This document shows, in pieces, positions 7,056 to 14,872 of a DNA stretch of 64,000 nucleotides; the stretch's first letter is position 1, and each line of letters starts with the position of its first letter. This DNA comes from Cellulomonas sp. SLBN-39 (GTDB lineage: Bacteria > Actinomycetota > Actinomycetes > Actinomycetales > Cellulomonadaceae). The translations under genes and the position numbers were made by a program. The stretch spans positions 1,984,001 to 2,048,000 of the forward strand of contig NZ_VFOA01000001.1 of the NCBI RefSeq assembly GCF_006715865.1. The letters run 5' to 3'. The notes beneath the pieces were generated by a model. That model was not told the DNA's origin, searched no databases, and saw only the letters and a program-made list of their open reading frames with translations.

Positions 7056-7140
7056 CGGAGGATGGGGGATTCGAACCCCCGAGGGTGTTACCCCAACACG
7101 CTTTCCAAGCGTGCGCCATAGGCCACTAGGCGAATCCTCC
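7056..7140 (-). tRNA. serT: tRNA-Ser (anticodon GGA)
   Basis: The minus strand folds as an 85-nt class II tRNA. The acceptor stem pairs GGAGGAT (5') with ATCCTCC (3') and the discriminator is G. The anticodon arm is CACGC-TTGGAAA-GCGTG, giving anticodon GGA. A long variable arm follows, and the T-loop is GGTTCGAATC. CCA is not encoded. This is the apparent target site of the island to its left. The symbol is only a generic guess. Confidence 0.95.
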
Positions 7141-7280
7141 TGGCACGCGGAGGCGGTCGGGACCGCGCAGCGCGCCCGAGGAGTCTAGCCGAGCCGGAGT
7201 GCTCCACGGGACCTCGTGCGCGACGACCCGCGGGAGCGCGACGCGGGCCCGGTGTCGCAGGGGCGTGGTGGGGTGGGCGC

Positions 7281-8048
7281 ATGGTGCAGGGGACGGGTCG
7301 AGGGCTGAGCAGCAGGTTGCCGGTGTGGCGGGTCGAGGCGTCCGGCGTCGGGCCGCCGGAGCCGGCTGCGGAGGACGACTGGCGGCCGCCCGCGGACTGG
7401 TACCGGCAGGTGCCCGCGGTGGCGCAGGTGCTCGACGAGGGGTGGGACCTGTCCGCGGTCACGGTGCTGGTGGGCGAGAACGGCGCGGGCAAGTCCACGC
7501 TCGTCGAGGGCGTCGCCGGGGCGTTCGGCATGGGTCCGGAGGGCGGGTCGACGGGGTCGCGGCACAGCACGCGGCCCACGGAGTCGGCGCTCGCGGACGA
7601 GCTGAAGCTGCTGCGGGGTGCCGGGGCACCGCGGCGGGGGTTCTTCCTGCGGGCCGAGACGATGCACGGGTTCTACACGTACCTCGAGGAGCACCCCGGC
7701 GGGTCCGACCCGGACTTCCATGAGATGTCGCACGGCGAGTCGTTCCTCGCGCTCATCGGCAACCGCATGATGAAGCCCGGCTTCTACGTGCTGGACGAGC
7801 CGGAGTCGGCGCTGTCGTTCACCGGCTCCCTCGCGTTGCTGCAGCACCTGCACGAGCTGGCGAGCGGCGGCTCCCAGGTGCTGCTGTCGACGCACTCGCC
7901 GCTGCTGGCGGCGCTTCCCGGTGCGCAGGTGTGGGAGGTCGGGGAGTGGGGGATGCGGCGGTGCGCGTGGGAGGACCTGGAGCTCGTGCAGGCCTGGCGC
8001 GGCTTCCTCGACTCCCCGCAGCGCTACCTGCGGCACGTCCTGACGTGA
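7281..8048 (+). CDS. AAA-family ATPase (ABC-like ATP-binding fold, stand-alone)
   Basis: A 255-aa soluble protein with Walker A GENGAGKST at about residues 65-73, a serine-rich signature region (SHGESFLALI, about 150-160), Walker B FYVLDEPESALS (about 168-179) and a switch region LLSTHSPLLAALPGA. This is the compact AAA_15/AAA_21-like ATPase seen in stand-alone proteins related to SMC/RecF-type ATPases. No transporter or nuclease partner gene is adjacent, so the role is open. The ATG lies 140 bp right of the tRNA-Ser gene, outside the island. No clear Shine-Dalgarno is present. Confidence 0.75.
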   Translation: MVQGTGRGLSSRLPVWRVEASGVGPPEPAAEDDWRPPADWYRQVPAVAQVLDEGWDLSAVTVLVGENGAGKSTLVEGVAGAFGMGPEGGSTGSRHSTRPTESALADELKLLRGAGAPRRGFFLRAETMHGFYTYLEEHPGGSDPDFHEMSHGESFLALIGNRMMKPGFYVLDEPESALSFTGSLALLQHLHELASGGSQVLLSTHSPLLAALPGAQVWEVGEWGMRRCAWEDLELVQAWRGFLDSPQRYLRHVLT

Positions 8049-8360
8049 GCCCGATGCCTGGGCTCGCGGGCGTCAGGCCAGGTCGACGGGCCGTGGCCGG
8101 TGCCGGGCCGGGAGCTCCAGGTCCGCGCCTCGGGCCCCACGGGTGGCGTCCACCCACTGTGTTCCGACGTCCGCCGGGACGGGCGCGATCATGATCGCGC
8201 GACCTCGGCCTCCGGTGAGCACTCGTTCGCGGCGGCTCGTGGTCGCAGGGTGTCCGTGACGGCCGAGACGAGACCGTCGATCGGAAGTGTCTCCACGGTG
8301 TCTCCTCCCCTCCCGTCCGAGGTGCCCGCCCATGCTAGTGATCGCCAGGAAGGAGTCTCG
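8049..8360. other. 312-bp intergenic region
   Basis: No convincing gene is seen on either strand. It holds a short hairpin overlapping the ATPase stop (GAGCCC at 8047-8052 and GGGCTC at 8060-8065) and an 18-bp perfect palindrome, GCGCGATCATGATCGCGC, at 8183-8200. A Shine-Dalgarno (AGGAAGGAG) for the next gene is at the end. Confidence 0.5.
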
Positions 8361-8957
8361 ATGGAGATGCAGGACGGCACCGGACGGAGTCTGTCGCTGA
8401 CCGAGCTCTTGCGCGGTGACCCCGCTGGAGGGGAGTTCGAGCCAGGGCGCGTGCCGATCGAGCCCCGACCGGTCGACTTCTCCGACACGACCGGGCCCGA
8501 CGGCGACCACCGTGCCTACGCTGGGCAGATGAGCTCTGGAGCGCACGCGCCTGCCGGTCATGCCGCTGCCGGTGGTGACGACGCGGTCCTCGCCGCCGTC
8601 GGTGCCCACCTAGGGGTCGCGCTCGTGCCGCGCACGTTCGTGGTGCGTGGCGACGTGCGGGTGAGCGTCGACGGCACGGACGCCGCCGACGCCTCGGCGG
8701 TGCCGCGGGTGCTGGTGCTGGTCAACGGGGGCACGGGGCAGCTCAAGAGCCTGCAGCGCAACAAGCTCATCGCGGACGCGTTCAAGCTGGACTGGCTGCG
8801 CGGCGTCGTCGCCCCGGGGGCGCGGGCGCTGCTCGCGGTGACAGAGCCGTACGCGCGGCTGGTCGCGCCGGGGGCGTGGCTGCCCGCGGCGCTGCGTGAG
8901 CGGGGCATCGACGTGCTCGTGGTCGGGCCTGCAGGGAGCGTGCGGGACGCGGGCTGA
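8361..8957 (+). CDS. Hypothetical protein of 198 aa
   Basis: Not recognised. ATG at 8361 has a good Shine-Dalgarno (AGGAAGGAG, five bases upstream). The first about 75 residues are polar and probably disordered (GDPAGGEFEPGRVP); an internal ATG at 8529 could also start the protein. The C-terminal about 115 residues look folded: repeated strand-helix segments such as PRVLVLVNGGTG, KSLQRNKLIADAFKLDWL and ALRERGIDVLVVGPAG. The last strands resemble a small alpha/beta domain, but I see no catalytic signature. No signal peptide or membrane segment is present. Genes on both sides give no functional clue. Confidence 0.55.
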   Translation: MEMQDGTGRSLSLTELLRGDPAGGEFEPGRVPIEPRPVDFSDTTGPDGDHRAYAGQMSSGAHAPAGHAAAGGDDAVLAAVGAHLGVALVPRTFVVRGDVRVSVDGTDAADASAVPRVLVLVNGGTGQLKSLQRNKLIADAFKLDWLRGVVAPGARALLAVTEPYARLVAPGAWLPAALRERGIDVLVVGPAGSVRDAG

Positions 8958-9325
8958 CCGCGTGGGTCTCTGCGGGTTCCGTCAGACCGTCGCGCCGCGT
9001 GTCCTCTGTACGTACCGACACCTGAAGTGGTGGTGTCTGATCCTCTCGACGAGGAGGGACGCTCTGCGTATGGACGAGGATGACGGTCGATCTCTGACGC
9101 ACCAGGTCCTGCCGCAGTGCGTGCCGCGTACCCCCGGTCGACGCCGACGTCGCACTCGGTGCTGCTGCCTTGTTTGTGCCTGACCGTCGGCCGATGTCGG
9201 ACGGGCTCGTCGCTGCGACGGCGCTCGTCGATCGTGCGGGACGTGTGCGGGTCCTCGGCTGATCCGCTGATGCGTGACGTCCCTGAAGTCGTCGCACACG
9301 GTGGATGTCGTGAGTCGCCTGCGGG
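8958..9325. other. 368-bp intergenic region with a relic of a lipoprotein gene
   Basis: No intact gene is seen. On the minus strand, 9273-9300 can be read as VCDDFRDVT, matching the VCDDFRDVV block of the lipoprotein gene that ends at 9326. It may be a scrap of a lost third paralogue or of a recombination event. The rest shows nothing I can interpret. Confidence 0.4.
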
Positions 9326-9958
9326 TCAGCACCTGCCGACGACATCGTTGACCGCGACCAGCCAGCCACCGGTGCCGGAGCGGGTGATCGTGAGCCGCTG
9401 CGCGAGATCGTCGAGGCCCACCTCGACGGGCGTGTAGGTCCCGTTCGGGTCAGCAACGACCACATCACGGAAGTCGTCGCAGACCGAGGCCGTGGCGGAG
9501 TCGCCTTCGACGGCGACGTCGCTGACGGTGGTGTGGAAGGTGCCGGTGATCTTCAGCTCGAGGCCTGCGTTCTGCGTAGCGGACTCCGCCATGCGTTCGA
9601 CGACCTCGGGGGCGGCGACGACGCCGGCGCCGGGGCTGACCTGGTTGGTCGTCATCATCCGCCAGTACTCCTTCTGGTACGCCGCGACGACGTCGTAGAC
9701 GTCGGCCTCGGCGCCCGTCAGGTCGGGGACGTCCTCGAAGACGATGCCGAGGTCGGGGTCGGACGTCTCCTGGATCCCCGTGTCGACGGCGGCGGTCGTG
9801 GGCGGGCTCGATGTGGCCGCTGCGGCGTCGGACGGGGCAGGCGGAGTGCCCGGTGCGTCAGCGGGGGTGGCCGAGCACGCGCACAGGAGCGCGCCCAGGA
9901 GCACCAGGTGCGCGGCGGTGCGAGTGCGGAGTGCGGCGGGGCGGCGGCGGGAAGGCAT
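9326..9958 (-). CDS. Putative lipoprotein, paralogue of the product at 11012-11632 (210 aa)
   Basis: The N-terminus is a lipoprotein signal with lipobox LLCAC (Cys near residue 28), followed by a Pro/Ala/Thr-rich tether to about residue 60. The globular part starts with GIQETSDPDLGIVFEDVP and continues with KEYWRMMTTNQVSP and VCDDFRDVVV. It aligns over its whole length with the other lipoprotein of the operon, so the two arose by duplication. It is probably anchored on the outer face of the membrane. The fold resembles small alpha+beta lipoprotein domains (helix EYWRMM, then strands), but no named family is claimed. It is the last gene of the minus-strand operon, 40 bp after the upstream gene. 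Confidence 0.7.
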   Translation of the reverse strand: MPSRRRPAALRTRTAAHLVLLGALLCACSATPADAPGTPPAPSDAAAATSSPPTTAAVDTGIQETSDPDLGIVFEDVPDLTGAEADVYDVVAAYQKEYWRMMTTNQVSPGAGVVAAPEVVERMAESATQNAGLELKITGTFHTTVSDVAVEGDSATASVCDDFRDVVVADPNGTYTPVEVGLDDLAQRLTITRSGTGGWLVAVNDVVGRC

Positions 9959-9998
9959 GCGGTCGGGTCGTCTCTCGGGTGGGTGCGGCGGCTGCGGG

Positions 9999-11018
9999 TC
10001 AGCCCGTGACGATCGTCTGGACCTCGGCGACGGGGATCTCGCCGGTGGTGGTCAGCGTCTGGGTGCCGAGGGGACGGGCCGTCGGGTCGAGCGACGACGT
10101 CCACGTCGCCTCCCAGGTGGCCGTGGCCGTGAGGGTCACGGTGGGCAGCGTCTGCCCGTCCTTGACGGGCATGCCGGCCGTCGAGCGCGTGAACGTGATC
10201 GCGCAGGTGCTGGTGGTCATGCCAGGGGAGTACGGCGTGCCCGTGTCGGGGCAGGTGCTCGCGTCGGTGCCGGGTGCGCTGAGCGTCATCGACGTCATGC
10301 GGGCCTGCACGCGGGACCAGACGCCGGGCACGGACGCCGTGACCTCGACCGCCGTGGTGGAGTTCTCCACCCAGACGAAGGTCTCGGTGTTCACGACCGT
10401 GGCGCCTGACCCCTCCAGGGTCGGGTTCCAGCGGATCGTGCCCGTCGGCAGCTGCATGTGCTCCGCAGCGATCTCGGCCAGCACCTGCGGGTCGACGGAC
10501 TCCTCGACGGCGGGAGCGGGCTCACCCGGCATCACGTACACGCCGGGGTGGGACAGCATGTACTCGACCTGCTCGGCGACGGGCACGTGCGCCGCGCACC
10601 GGGGCTCGTACCACCGGCCCTCGGTGTCCGTGGCGTGGTCCTCGTAGCCGTCGTGGAGCAGGCCCTGGGCCCGGTACGCGTCGAGGGTCGGGATGTCGCT
10701 GGCCGGACCGCCGGGTCCCCAGTAGTCGTAGTACGCCTTGCCCGTCGAGCCCGGGCCGTACCAGCAGCGCCGGGGAACCGGCACGCTGACCGACTGCCGG
10801 AACGTCTCACGCGTCTCGGTCTGCCCGCTCGTCTCGATGACCGCCTGCACCGATCCGGCGGAGATCGCGCCCCCGGAGGAGCCCCCGCTCGCCTCCGCCC
10901 CTTCTCCAGTCCGCTGATCCAGCGAAGGACCCTTCGCGGCGGCGGGCAGTGCGAAGGCAAAGGTGAGCGCCGCGCCCAGGCATGCGCTCGTGATCGCCCT
11001 GGACGCTCGCGTCAGCAT
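9999..11018 (-). CDS. Secreted protein of unknown function (339 aa)
   Basis: Starts with MLTRASRAITSACLGAALTF, a Sec signal peptide ending near ALPAAAKG, with no lipobox. The mature protein is polar: a Ser/Gly-rich stretch, then a Cys/Trp/Tyr-rich middle (PRRCWYGPGSTGKAYYDY, EPRCAAHVPV) and a Thr/Ser-rich C-terminal half of beta-strand character (TLPTVTLTATATWEATW). Four Cys in the mature region could form disulfides. No membrane anchor follows. ATG at 11018 is chosen because it overlaps the preceding stop by seven bases; an ATG at 11051 would cut into the preceding gene. No family recognised; position suggests it works with the flanking lipoproteins. Confidence 0.65.
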   Translation of the reverse strand: MLTRASRAITSACLGAALTFAFALPAAAKGPSLDQRTGEGAEASGGSSGGAISAGSVQAVIETSGQTETRETFRQSVSVPVPRRCWYGPGSTGKAYYDYWGPGGPASDIPTLDAYRAQGLLHDGYEDHATDTEGRWYEPRCAAHVPVAEQVEYMLSHPGVYVMPGEPAPAVEESVDPQVLAEIAAEHMQLPTGTIRWNPTLEGSGATVVNTETFVWVENSTTAVEVTASVPGVWSRVQARMTSMTLSAPGTDASTCPDTGTPYSPGMTTSTCAITFTRSTAGMPVKDGQTLPTVTLTATATWEATWTSSLDPTARPLGTQTLTTTGEIPVAEVQTIVTG

Positions 11019-11632
11019 GCGCCGGCCGACTCGTTGGCCAGGACGGTCCATCCGCCGTGCGCTGCCTTGCCGAGCGTGACATCGACGGCGAGGCTCTCGA
11101 GCCCCGCTTCCTCCGCTGTGTACGTTCCGTCAGCGTCGGCGACGGTGACCTCGCGGTAGTCGTCGCAGACGCGGGCCGTCGCCGTCTCGTCGCTGACGGT
11201 GACGTCGCTGATCGTGGTGTGGAAGGTGCCGGCGATCACGGCGGACTGGGCGGCGTTGTTGTCCGCGATCTCCTGCATCCGTGCCGCGATGTCGGGAGCC
11301 GCGATGACACTGAACGCCGGGCTGACCTCGAGGGTCGTCATCATCCGCCAGTACTCCTTCTGGAACGTCGCCGCCGCGTCGTAGACGTCGGCCTCGGTGC
11401 CGGTCAGGTCGGGGACGTCCTCGAAGACGATGCCGAGGTCGGGGTCGGAGGTCTCCTGGATCCCGTCGGCGGTGGCGGTGGCCGTCGGGGTGCTGGTCGG
11501 GGTGGTCGTGGGTGCGCCGGTCACGCCGGGCATGGTGCTCTTCTGCGCGGCGCATCCGGTCAGCAGCACGAGGGTCAGGGTGAGGGCAGCGGTGGCCCGG
11601 GTGCGGGCGGTGGTGGAGCGCTGAAGGTGCAT
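11012..11632 (-). CDS. Putative lipoprotein, paralogue of the product at 9326-9958 (206 aa)
   Basis: The lipobox is LLTGC (Cys about residue 27), followed by a Thr/Pro-rich tether of about 30 residues and a domain with ETSDPDLGIVFEDVPDL, KEYWRMMTTLEVSP and VCDDYREVTV. Nearly the same blocks occur in the downstream paralogue, with only the tether and some loops diverged. It is membrane-anchored and extracytoplasmic by prediction. It begins 37 bp after the previous lipoprotein gene and its stop overlaps the start of the secreted-protein gene. Confidence 0.7.
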   Translation of the reverse strand: MHLQRSTTARTRATAALTLTLVLLTGCAAQKSTMPGVTGAPTTTPTSTPTATATADGIQETSDPDLGIVFEDVPDLTGTEADVYDAAATFQKEYWRMMTTLEVSPAFSVIAAPDIAARMQEIADNNAAQSAVIAGTFHTTISDVTVSDETATARVCDDYREVTVADADGTYTAEEAGLESLAVDVTLGKAAHGGWTVLANESAGAC

Positions 11633-11669
11633 CGGGTGGTCTCTCGTTCAGGGGAGGTGGAGCGCTGGG

Positions 11670-12221
11670 TCAGTCGGTCGGGTCGTCGGTGGCCGGGGGG
11701 ACGTCCTCGCCGTGGCAGGCCCAGGGGAGCATGGAGGTGAGCAGGTGGGTCACGTCCGCGGTCCGGTCGCGCCCGGGGACGGGGTCTCCGGCGGCGTAGA
11801 CGGTGATGACGCGCCCGTCGCAGACCCACCCCGCAGAGGCATCACCCCAGGTGAAGCCGGAACCCGGGGCATCCAGGTCCAAGGGTGCGGATGCTGATGA
11901 GGACCCCATCACCGCCAGTACGTCTTCCTCTGTACGGCCCCAGGGAGACTGCACCACAGATGTCTCGTCGACCGTGACGAGTCCGTGCTCGCCCGTCAGG
12001 TCGCAGAGGAACGTGTCGTACTCAGCGCCCCAGTCGTCGGTCGCGTTGCTGACCTCCACAGGACCGCCGACGATGAGCTCGACACTTGCCCGGGGCACGC
12101 CGTCGCACGCGTACGGGGCCGACGCCGTGGTAGGGACCGCCGTCAGGTCGGGCCCAGCGCATCCGGTGACCACGAGGGCGAAGAGGCCGGCCAAGATCAT
12201 CGAGACGTGGCGACGAGTCAC
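11670..12221 (-). CDS. Putative lipoprotein (183 aa)
   Basis: GTG at 12221 overlaps the stop of the 673-aa gene (GTGA), which argues for this start over a longer in-frame one. The signal is short (VTRRHVSMILAGLFALVVTG) with lipobox VVTGC at Cys about 22. The mature domain has paired Cys (YACDGVPR, FLCDLTGEHG, WVCDGRVI, LPWACHGED), so disulfides are likely. It is not a close paralogue of the other two lipoproteins. Some phrases (a Cys-Asp-Gly-Val start, ELIVGGPVEVSN) recall DUF3558-like actinobacterial lipoproteins, but this is weak. Confidence 0.65.
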   Translation of the reverse strand: MTRRHVSMILAGLFALVVTGCAGPDLTAVPTTASAPYACDGVPRASVELIVGGPVEVSNATDDWGAEYDTFLCDLTGEHGLVTVDETSVVQSPWGRTEEDVLAVMGSSSASAPLDLDAPGSGFTWGDASAGWVCDGRVITVYAAGDPVPGRDRTADVTHLLTSMLPWACHGEDVPPATDDPTD

Positions 12222-14239
12222 GACGTGGACCGCACCCGGCCGCGTTCGAGCGCCTCCGACAGATCGGGCAGGTGCTCGGCGATCGCGCCCGCGTCGTCGT
12301 ACATCCATCGGATGAACAGTCTCCTCGTCTCGGGATCGGTGATGGTGCCCTCGACGGTCGCGCCGTCCTCGAACCAGGGGTACACCTTGCCGTAGGTGTC
12401 GGTGCGCACCGAGGCGGGCAGGTGGGCCGAGCCGGCCAGCGCGGTCGCGGCGGCGATCTGCAGGTTGACCGTGGCCATCTCGGCGGACTCCTGGCCCGCC
12501 GCCGCGGCTGCGGCAGCGTTCCCGGTCAGGCGTTGCGAGATCTGGTCCTTGCCGGCGGATCGGGCCTGGTCGGCCACGAACGAGGCGAGCGTGCCGCCGG
12601 TGGGGATCAGGCCGACCAGGTCGGACGCCAGCCCGATGAACTGCTTGTTGCGCTCGTCGACGCGCTTGCCGGCCTCCACCGAGGCCTGCTCCAGGTTGCC
12701 CGTCAGGTACCCGACGAGCCGCGCGGACGAGCCGAGCGGACCCGAGATGCCGACCGTCGGGTCGGCCTCGTACTCGGCGACGGCCGCCTCGATGCGTGTG
12801 CCGTTGAACGCCGCTGCTGCGTCTGCCAGCTGACCTGCAGCGGTGTCGTCGGTCATCACGGAGCGGAGCACGGTGTTCAGGTCACCGACCGCGAACGCCG
12901 CGCCCCGGGGGAGTCCGCGCAGCCACGACGCGGTGGTGTGCGCCTCGCTCGTCACGGCGGGGACGTCGGTGGGTGCGGTCGCCTGCGCGACCACGTCGAT
13001 GTCCGCCACGTACGCGGCGAGCAGGTGGCCGAGGCTGGCCTTGGCGGCGTCGCCGACGCGGTCGCCGGAGAGCCCGGGCGGGCGGGCAGCCAGGTGGTGC
13101 ACGGCCGCCGAGGCGATCCATGCCGACGTGCGCTGCTGCGCGGGCGTGGCGTCGGTGGTGTGCCAGACCGTCCCGCCGGCGTCCAGGGCACGGGCGAGAG
13201 CGGTGAGGTCGTCCTGGGCCCAGGTGCGCTCCTCGACCAGGTAGCGGGCGCGGTCCTGGGACTTCTCCCCGCCGCCGTCGGGCGCGAGGAAGGTCGCGGC
13301 CAGCGCGGGCCGGCGGGCGAGCGCCGCCATCACCCCGACCATCGGGTCGGTGTTCAGGGCGCCGGTGACCGGGTCGTGCAGGCCGGCCCCGCCGGTGACG
13401 GCCGTGGACGAGCGCTGGTACCAGACCCGCGAGCCGTGCGCGTCGGCGTAGGCCCGCTCGTAGGCGTAGACGCCCTCAGCGACCGGGGTCAGGAACGACG
13501 GGGCGAACGCCCCGCCCGCGCCCAGCAGCATGCCCAGCGCCGCGGCCTGGTCCGGCAGCGCCGTGCCCGAGCCGTCGCCGAACAGGTCCGTCGGCGTCTC
13601 GGCGGTGATCGCCCGCACCCAGGCCTGCGCCTGGTCCCGGGGAGGGGCGAGGTCACCGGTGCCGTGGCTCGCGGTCGCCAGGGTCGTCGACATCGCCGTG
13701 AGCACGCGGCCGTACCAGGCGTTCGCCTGCGCGGCCTCCTCGGCGGTCACGGAGCCGTCGACGGGCAGACGGGTCCCCGACAGGCGGGTGACGACGCGTG
13801 CCAGCTCCGTCGGGTCCAGCGTGGAGGCGAACCCCGCCGCGAAGTACGGGTCGCCCTGCATCTGCTCGAGCTGCGCGAGCAGGGTCGCGTCGGGCACGCC
13901 CGAGCCCGTCAGCAGGGCCCGGGCGGCGTCCGCACCGTCGCGGCGTGCCTGCGCCGGGTCGACGAGGCTGATCCTGCTCTCGTCGATCGTGACCGTCCCC
14001 GTCGACCACGTCGGGCTGCTCGCCTCGAGGGAGCGGGCCAGCGCCACGCGTCGGCGCAGCCCCGGCAGCTCGTCGTCGGCCCAGGCAGCCACGTCGACGA
14101 GCCGCGCGGTCGACCACGTCGGCAGGTCGAAGCGCCGCAGGGTCGCGTTGAACTCGGTGCGGATGCCCGGCACGGTCGTGACCACGTCCTCCATGGCGCC
14201 CACCAGGCGCGCCATGCCCTCCAGGTCGATGCTCGCCAT
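12218..14239 (-). CDS. Large helical protein, DUF6571-like (673 aa)
   Basis: A 673-aa, mostly alpha-helical, Ala-rich protein without signal peptide. The N-terminus (MASIDLEGMARLVGAMEDVV) and a central MQGDPYFAAGFASTLDP block are like DUF6571-type actinobacterial proteins, which often follow WXG100-like genes. Near the C-terminus, DERNKQFIGLASDLVGLIPT and a GGTLASFVADQARS segment are moderately hydrophobic. ATG at 14239 is eight bases after the upstream stop. Together with the upstream short helical gene and lipoproteins downstream, it may form a cell-envelope or type VII-secretion-associated system. That is inference; no enzyme motif is visible. Confidence 0.6.
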   Translation of the reverse strand: MASIDLEGMARLVGAMEDVVTTVPGIRTEFNATLRRFDLPTWSTARLVDVAAWADDELPGLRRRVALARSLEASSPTWSTGTVTIDESRISLVDPAQARRDGADAARALLTGSGVPDATLLAQLEQMQGDPYFAAGFASTLDPTELARVVTRLSGTRLPVDGSVTAEEAAQANAWYGRVLTAMSTTLATASHGTGDLAPPRDQAQAWVRAITAETPTDLFGDGSGTALPDQAAALGMLLGAGGAFAPSFLTPVAEGVYAYERAYADAHGSRVWYQRSSTAVTGGAGLHDPVTGALNTDPMVGVMAALARRPALAATFLAPDGGGEKSQDRARYLVEERTWAQDDLTALARALDAGGTVWHTTDATPAQQRTSAWIASAAVHHLAARPPGLSGDRVGDAAKASLGHLLAAYVADIDVVAQATAPTDVPAVTSEAHTTASWLRGLPRGAAFAVGDLNTVLRSVMTDDTAAGQLADAAAAFNGTRIEAAVAEYEADPTVGISGPLGSSARLVGYLTGNLEQASVEAGKRVDERNKQFIGLASDLVGLIPTGGTLASFVADQARSAGKDQISQRLTGNAAAAAAAGQESAEMATVNLQIAAATALAGSAHLPASVRTDTYGKVYPWFEDGATVEGTITDPETRRLFIRWMYDDAGAIAEHLPDLSEALERGRVRSTS

Positions 14240-14247
14240 CGTCGCCC

Positions 14248-14535
14248 TCAGCCCTGGAACCGGGCGCGCCGGTCGGTCACGGGCACCGTCACCGGCTCGC
14301 GCGCGTACCGGTCGGTCAGCTCCTCGTACGCGGCGTCGGCCACGCCGGCCAGGATCCGGCCCTGCTCCGCGCACACCGCGGCGAAACGGTCGGCCGTGGT
14401 GCTCACCCACGCGCCCTGCGCGAGGGCGTCCTGCACGGTCCGGAGCATGCCGGCCGTCACCTCCGCACGGAACCTCTCCGCCGGGAGCGCCGCCCCGAGC
14501 TCGTCGCGGTACCTGTTCTGCACCTCGTCCTGCAC
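14248..14535 (-). CDS. Short helical protein, WXG100-like size (95 aa)
   Basis: A 95-aa protein of almost pure helix-forming composition: ELGAALPAERFRAEVTAGML, a turn, then STTADRFAAVCAEQG and VADAAYEELTDRYAREPV. Size and helix-turn-helix pattern resemble ESX/WXG100-type proteins, but the WXG motif itself is absent (the turn reads AQGAWVST). It is first in the minus-strand operon, eight bases before the 673-aa gene. Start is GTG at 14535; a -10-like TATCGT lies at 14565-14570. Confidence 0.55.
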   Translation of the reverse strand: MQDEVQNRYRDELGAALPAERFRAEVTAGMLRTVQDALAQGAWVSTTADRFAAVCAEQGRILAGVADAAYEELTDRYAREPVTVPVTDRRARFQG

Positions 14536-14872
14536 CCTGCGTCCGTCCGGTTTGTCCGGATCCGACGATAGGCGACGTCGCGCGCGGGCCCTGGGACCCG
14601 ACCCCGCAGCGGTCCCTCGGAGCAGGGGCGCTCCCGGTGCGTCCCGTGCACGCCCACCGGGACCTTCGGACCTGGTGCGCGTTCACCGCGTTGTCACACA
14701 GGTGTCCAGATCGGACCCGCGGCCGTAACGGGAGCGGGGGGACCGGCGTAACACGGCGTGGGTAGCGTCGTCCTCGTCAACGATCCCCGCGGGCCGTCGA
14801 CCATGCAGCTTCCGCCCGCTCTCCGTGCGATCCGTGGTCCGACGTCCGGGCTGCGGAGAGAAGGGAGGGCCC
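14536..14872. other. 337-bp divergent intergenic region
   Basis: Separates the minus-strand lipoprotein operon from the plus-strand catabolic cluster. Minus-strand promoter candidate: TATCGT (14565-14570). Plus-strand candidate: TAGCGT (14763-14768), giving a leader near 100 nt before the FMN reductase. A palindromic TCCGGATCCGA is at 14556-14565. The leader could hold a control element, but I recognise no riboswitch. Confidence 0.4.

Larger units (their letters stand above)
3838..7140. mobile_element. Putative tRNA-Ser genomic island remnant carrying a defence gene
   Basis: The segment lies between a decayed copy of the tRNA-Ser 3' half plus its terminator (3838-3918) and the intact tRNA-Ser (7056-7140). 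The copy is in the same orientation, as expected when an element integrates into the 3' end of a tRNA and restores it. Base composition drops visibly in the avcD gene. No integrase gene is present, so the element is probably degenerate. Cargo: a dCTP deaminase gene, a 62-codon gene and an IS5-family insertion. Confidence 0.6.

Noticed and set aside
12272..14728. An 818-codon plus-strand frame opposite the DUF6571-like gene
   Set aside because: Arg/Gly-rich with no domain; the minus-strand frame has the expected helical composition and fits the operon by 4- and 8-base junctions.
14763..14872. Possible riboswitch or cysteine-attenuator leader before the FMN reductase gene
   Set aside because: The leader is long enough, but no conserved riboswitch core and no Cys-rich upstream reading frame were found.
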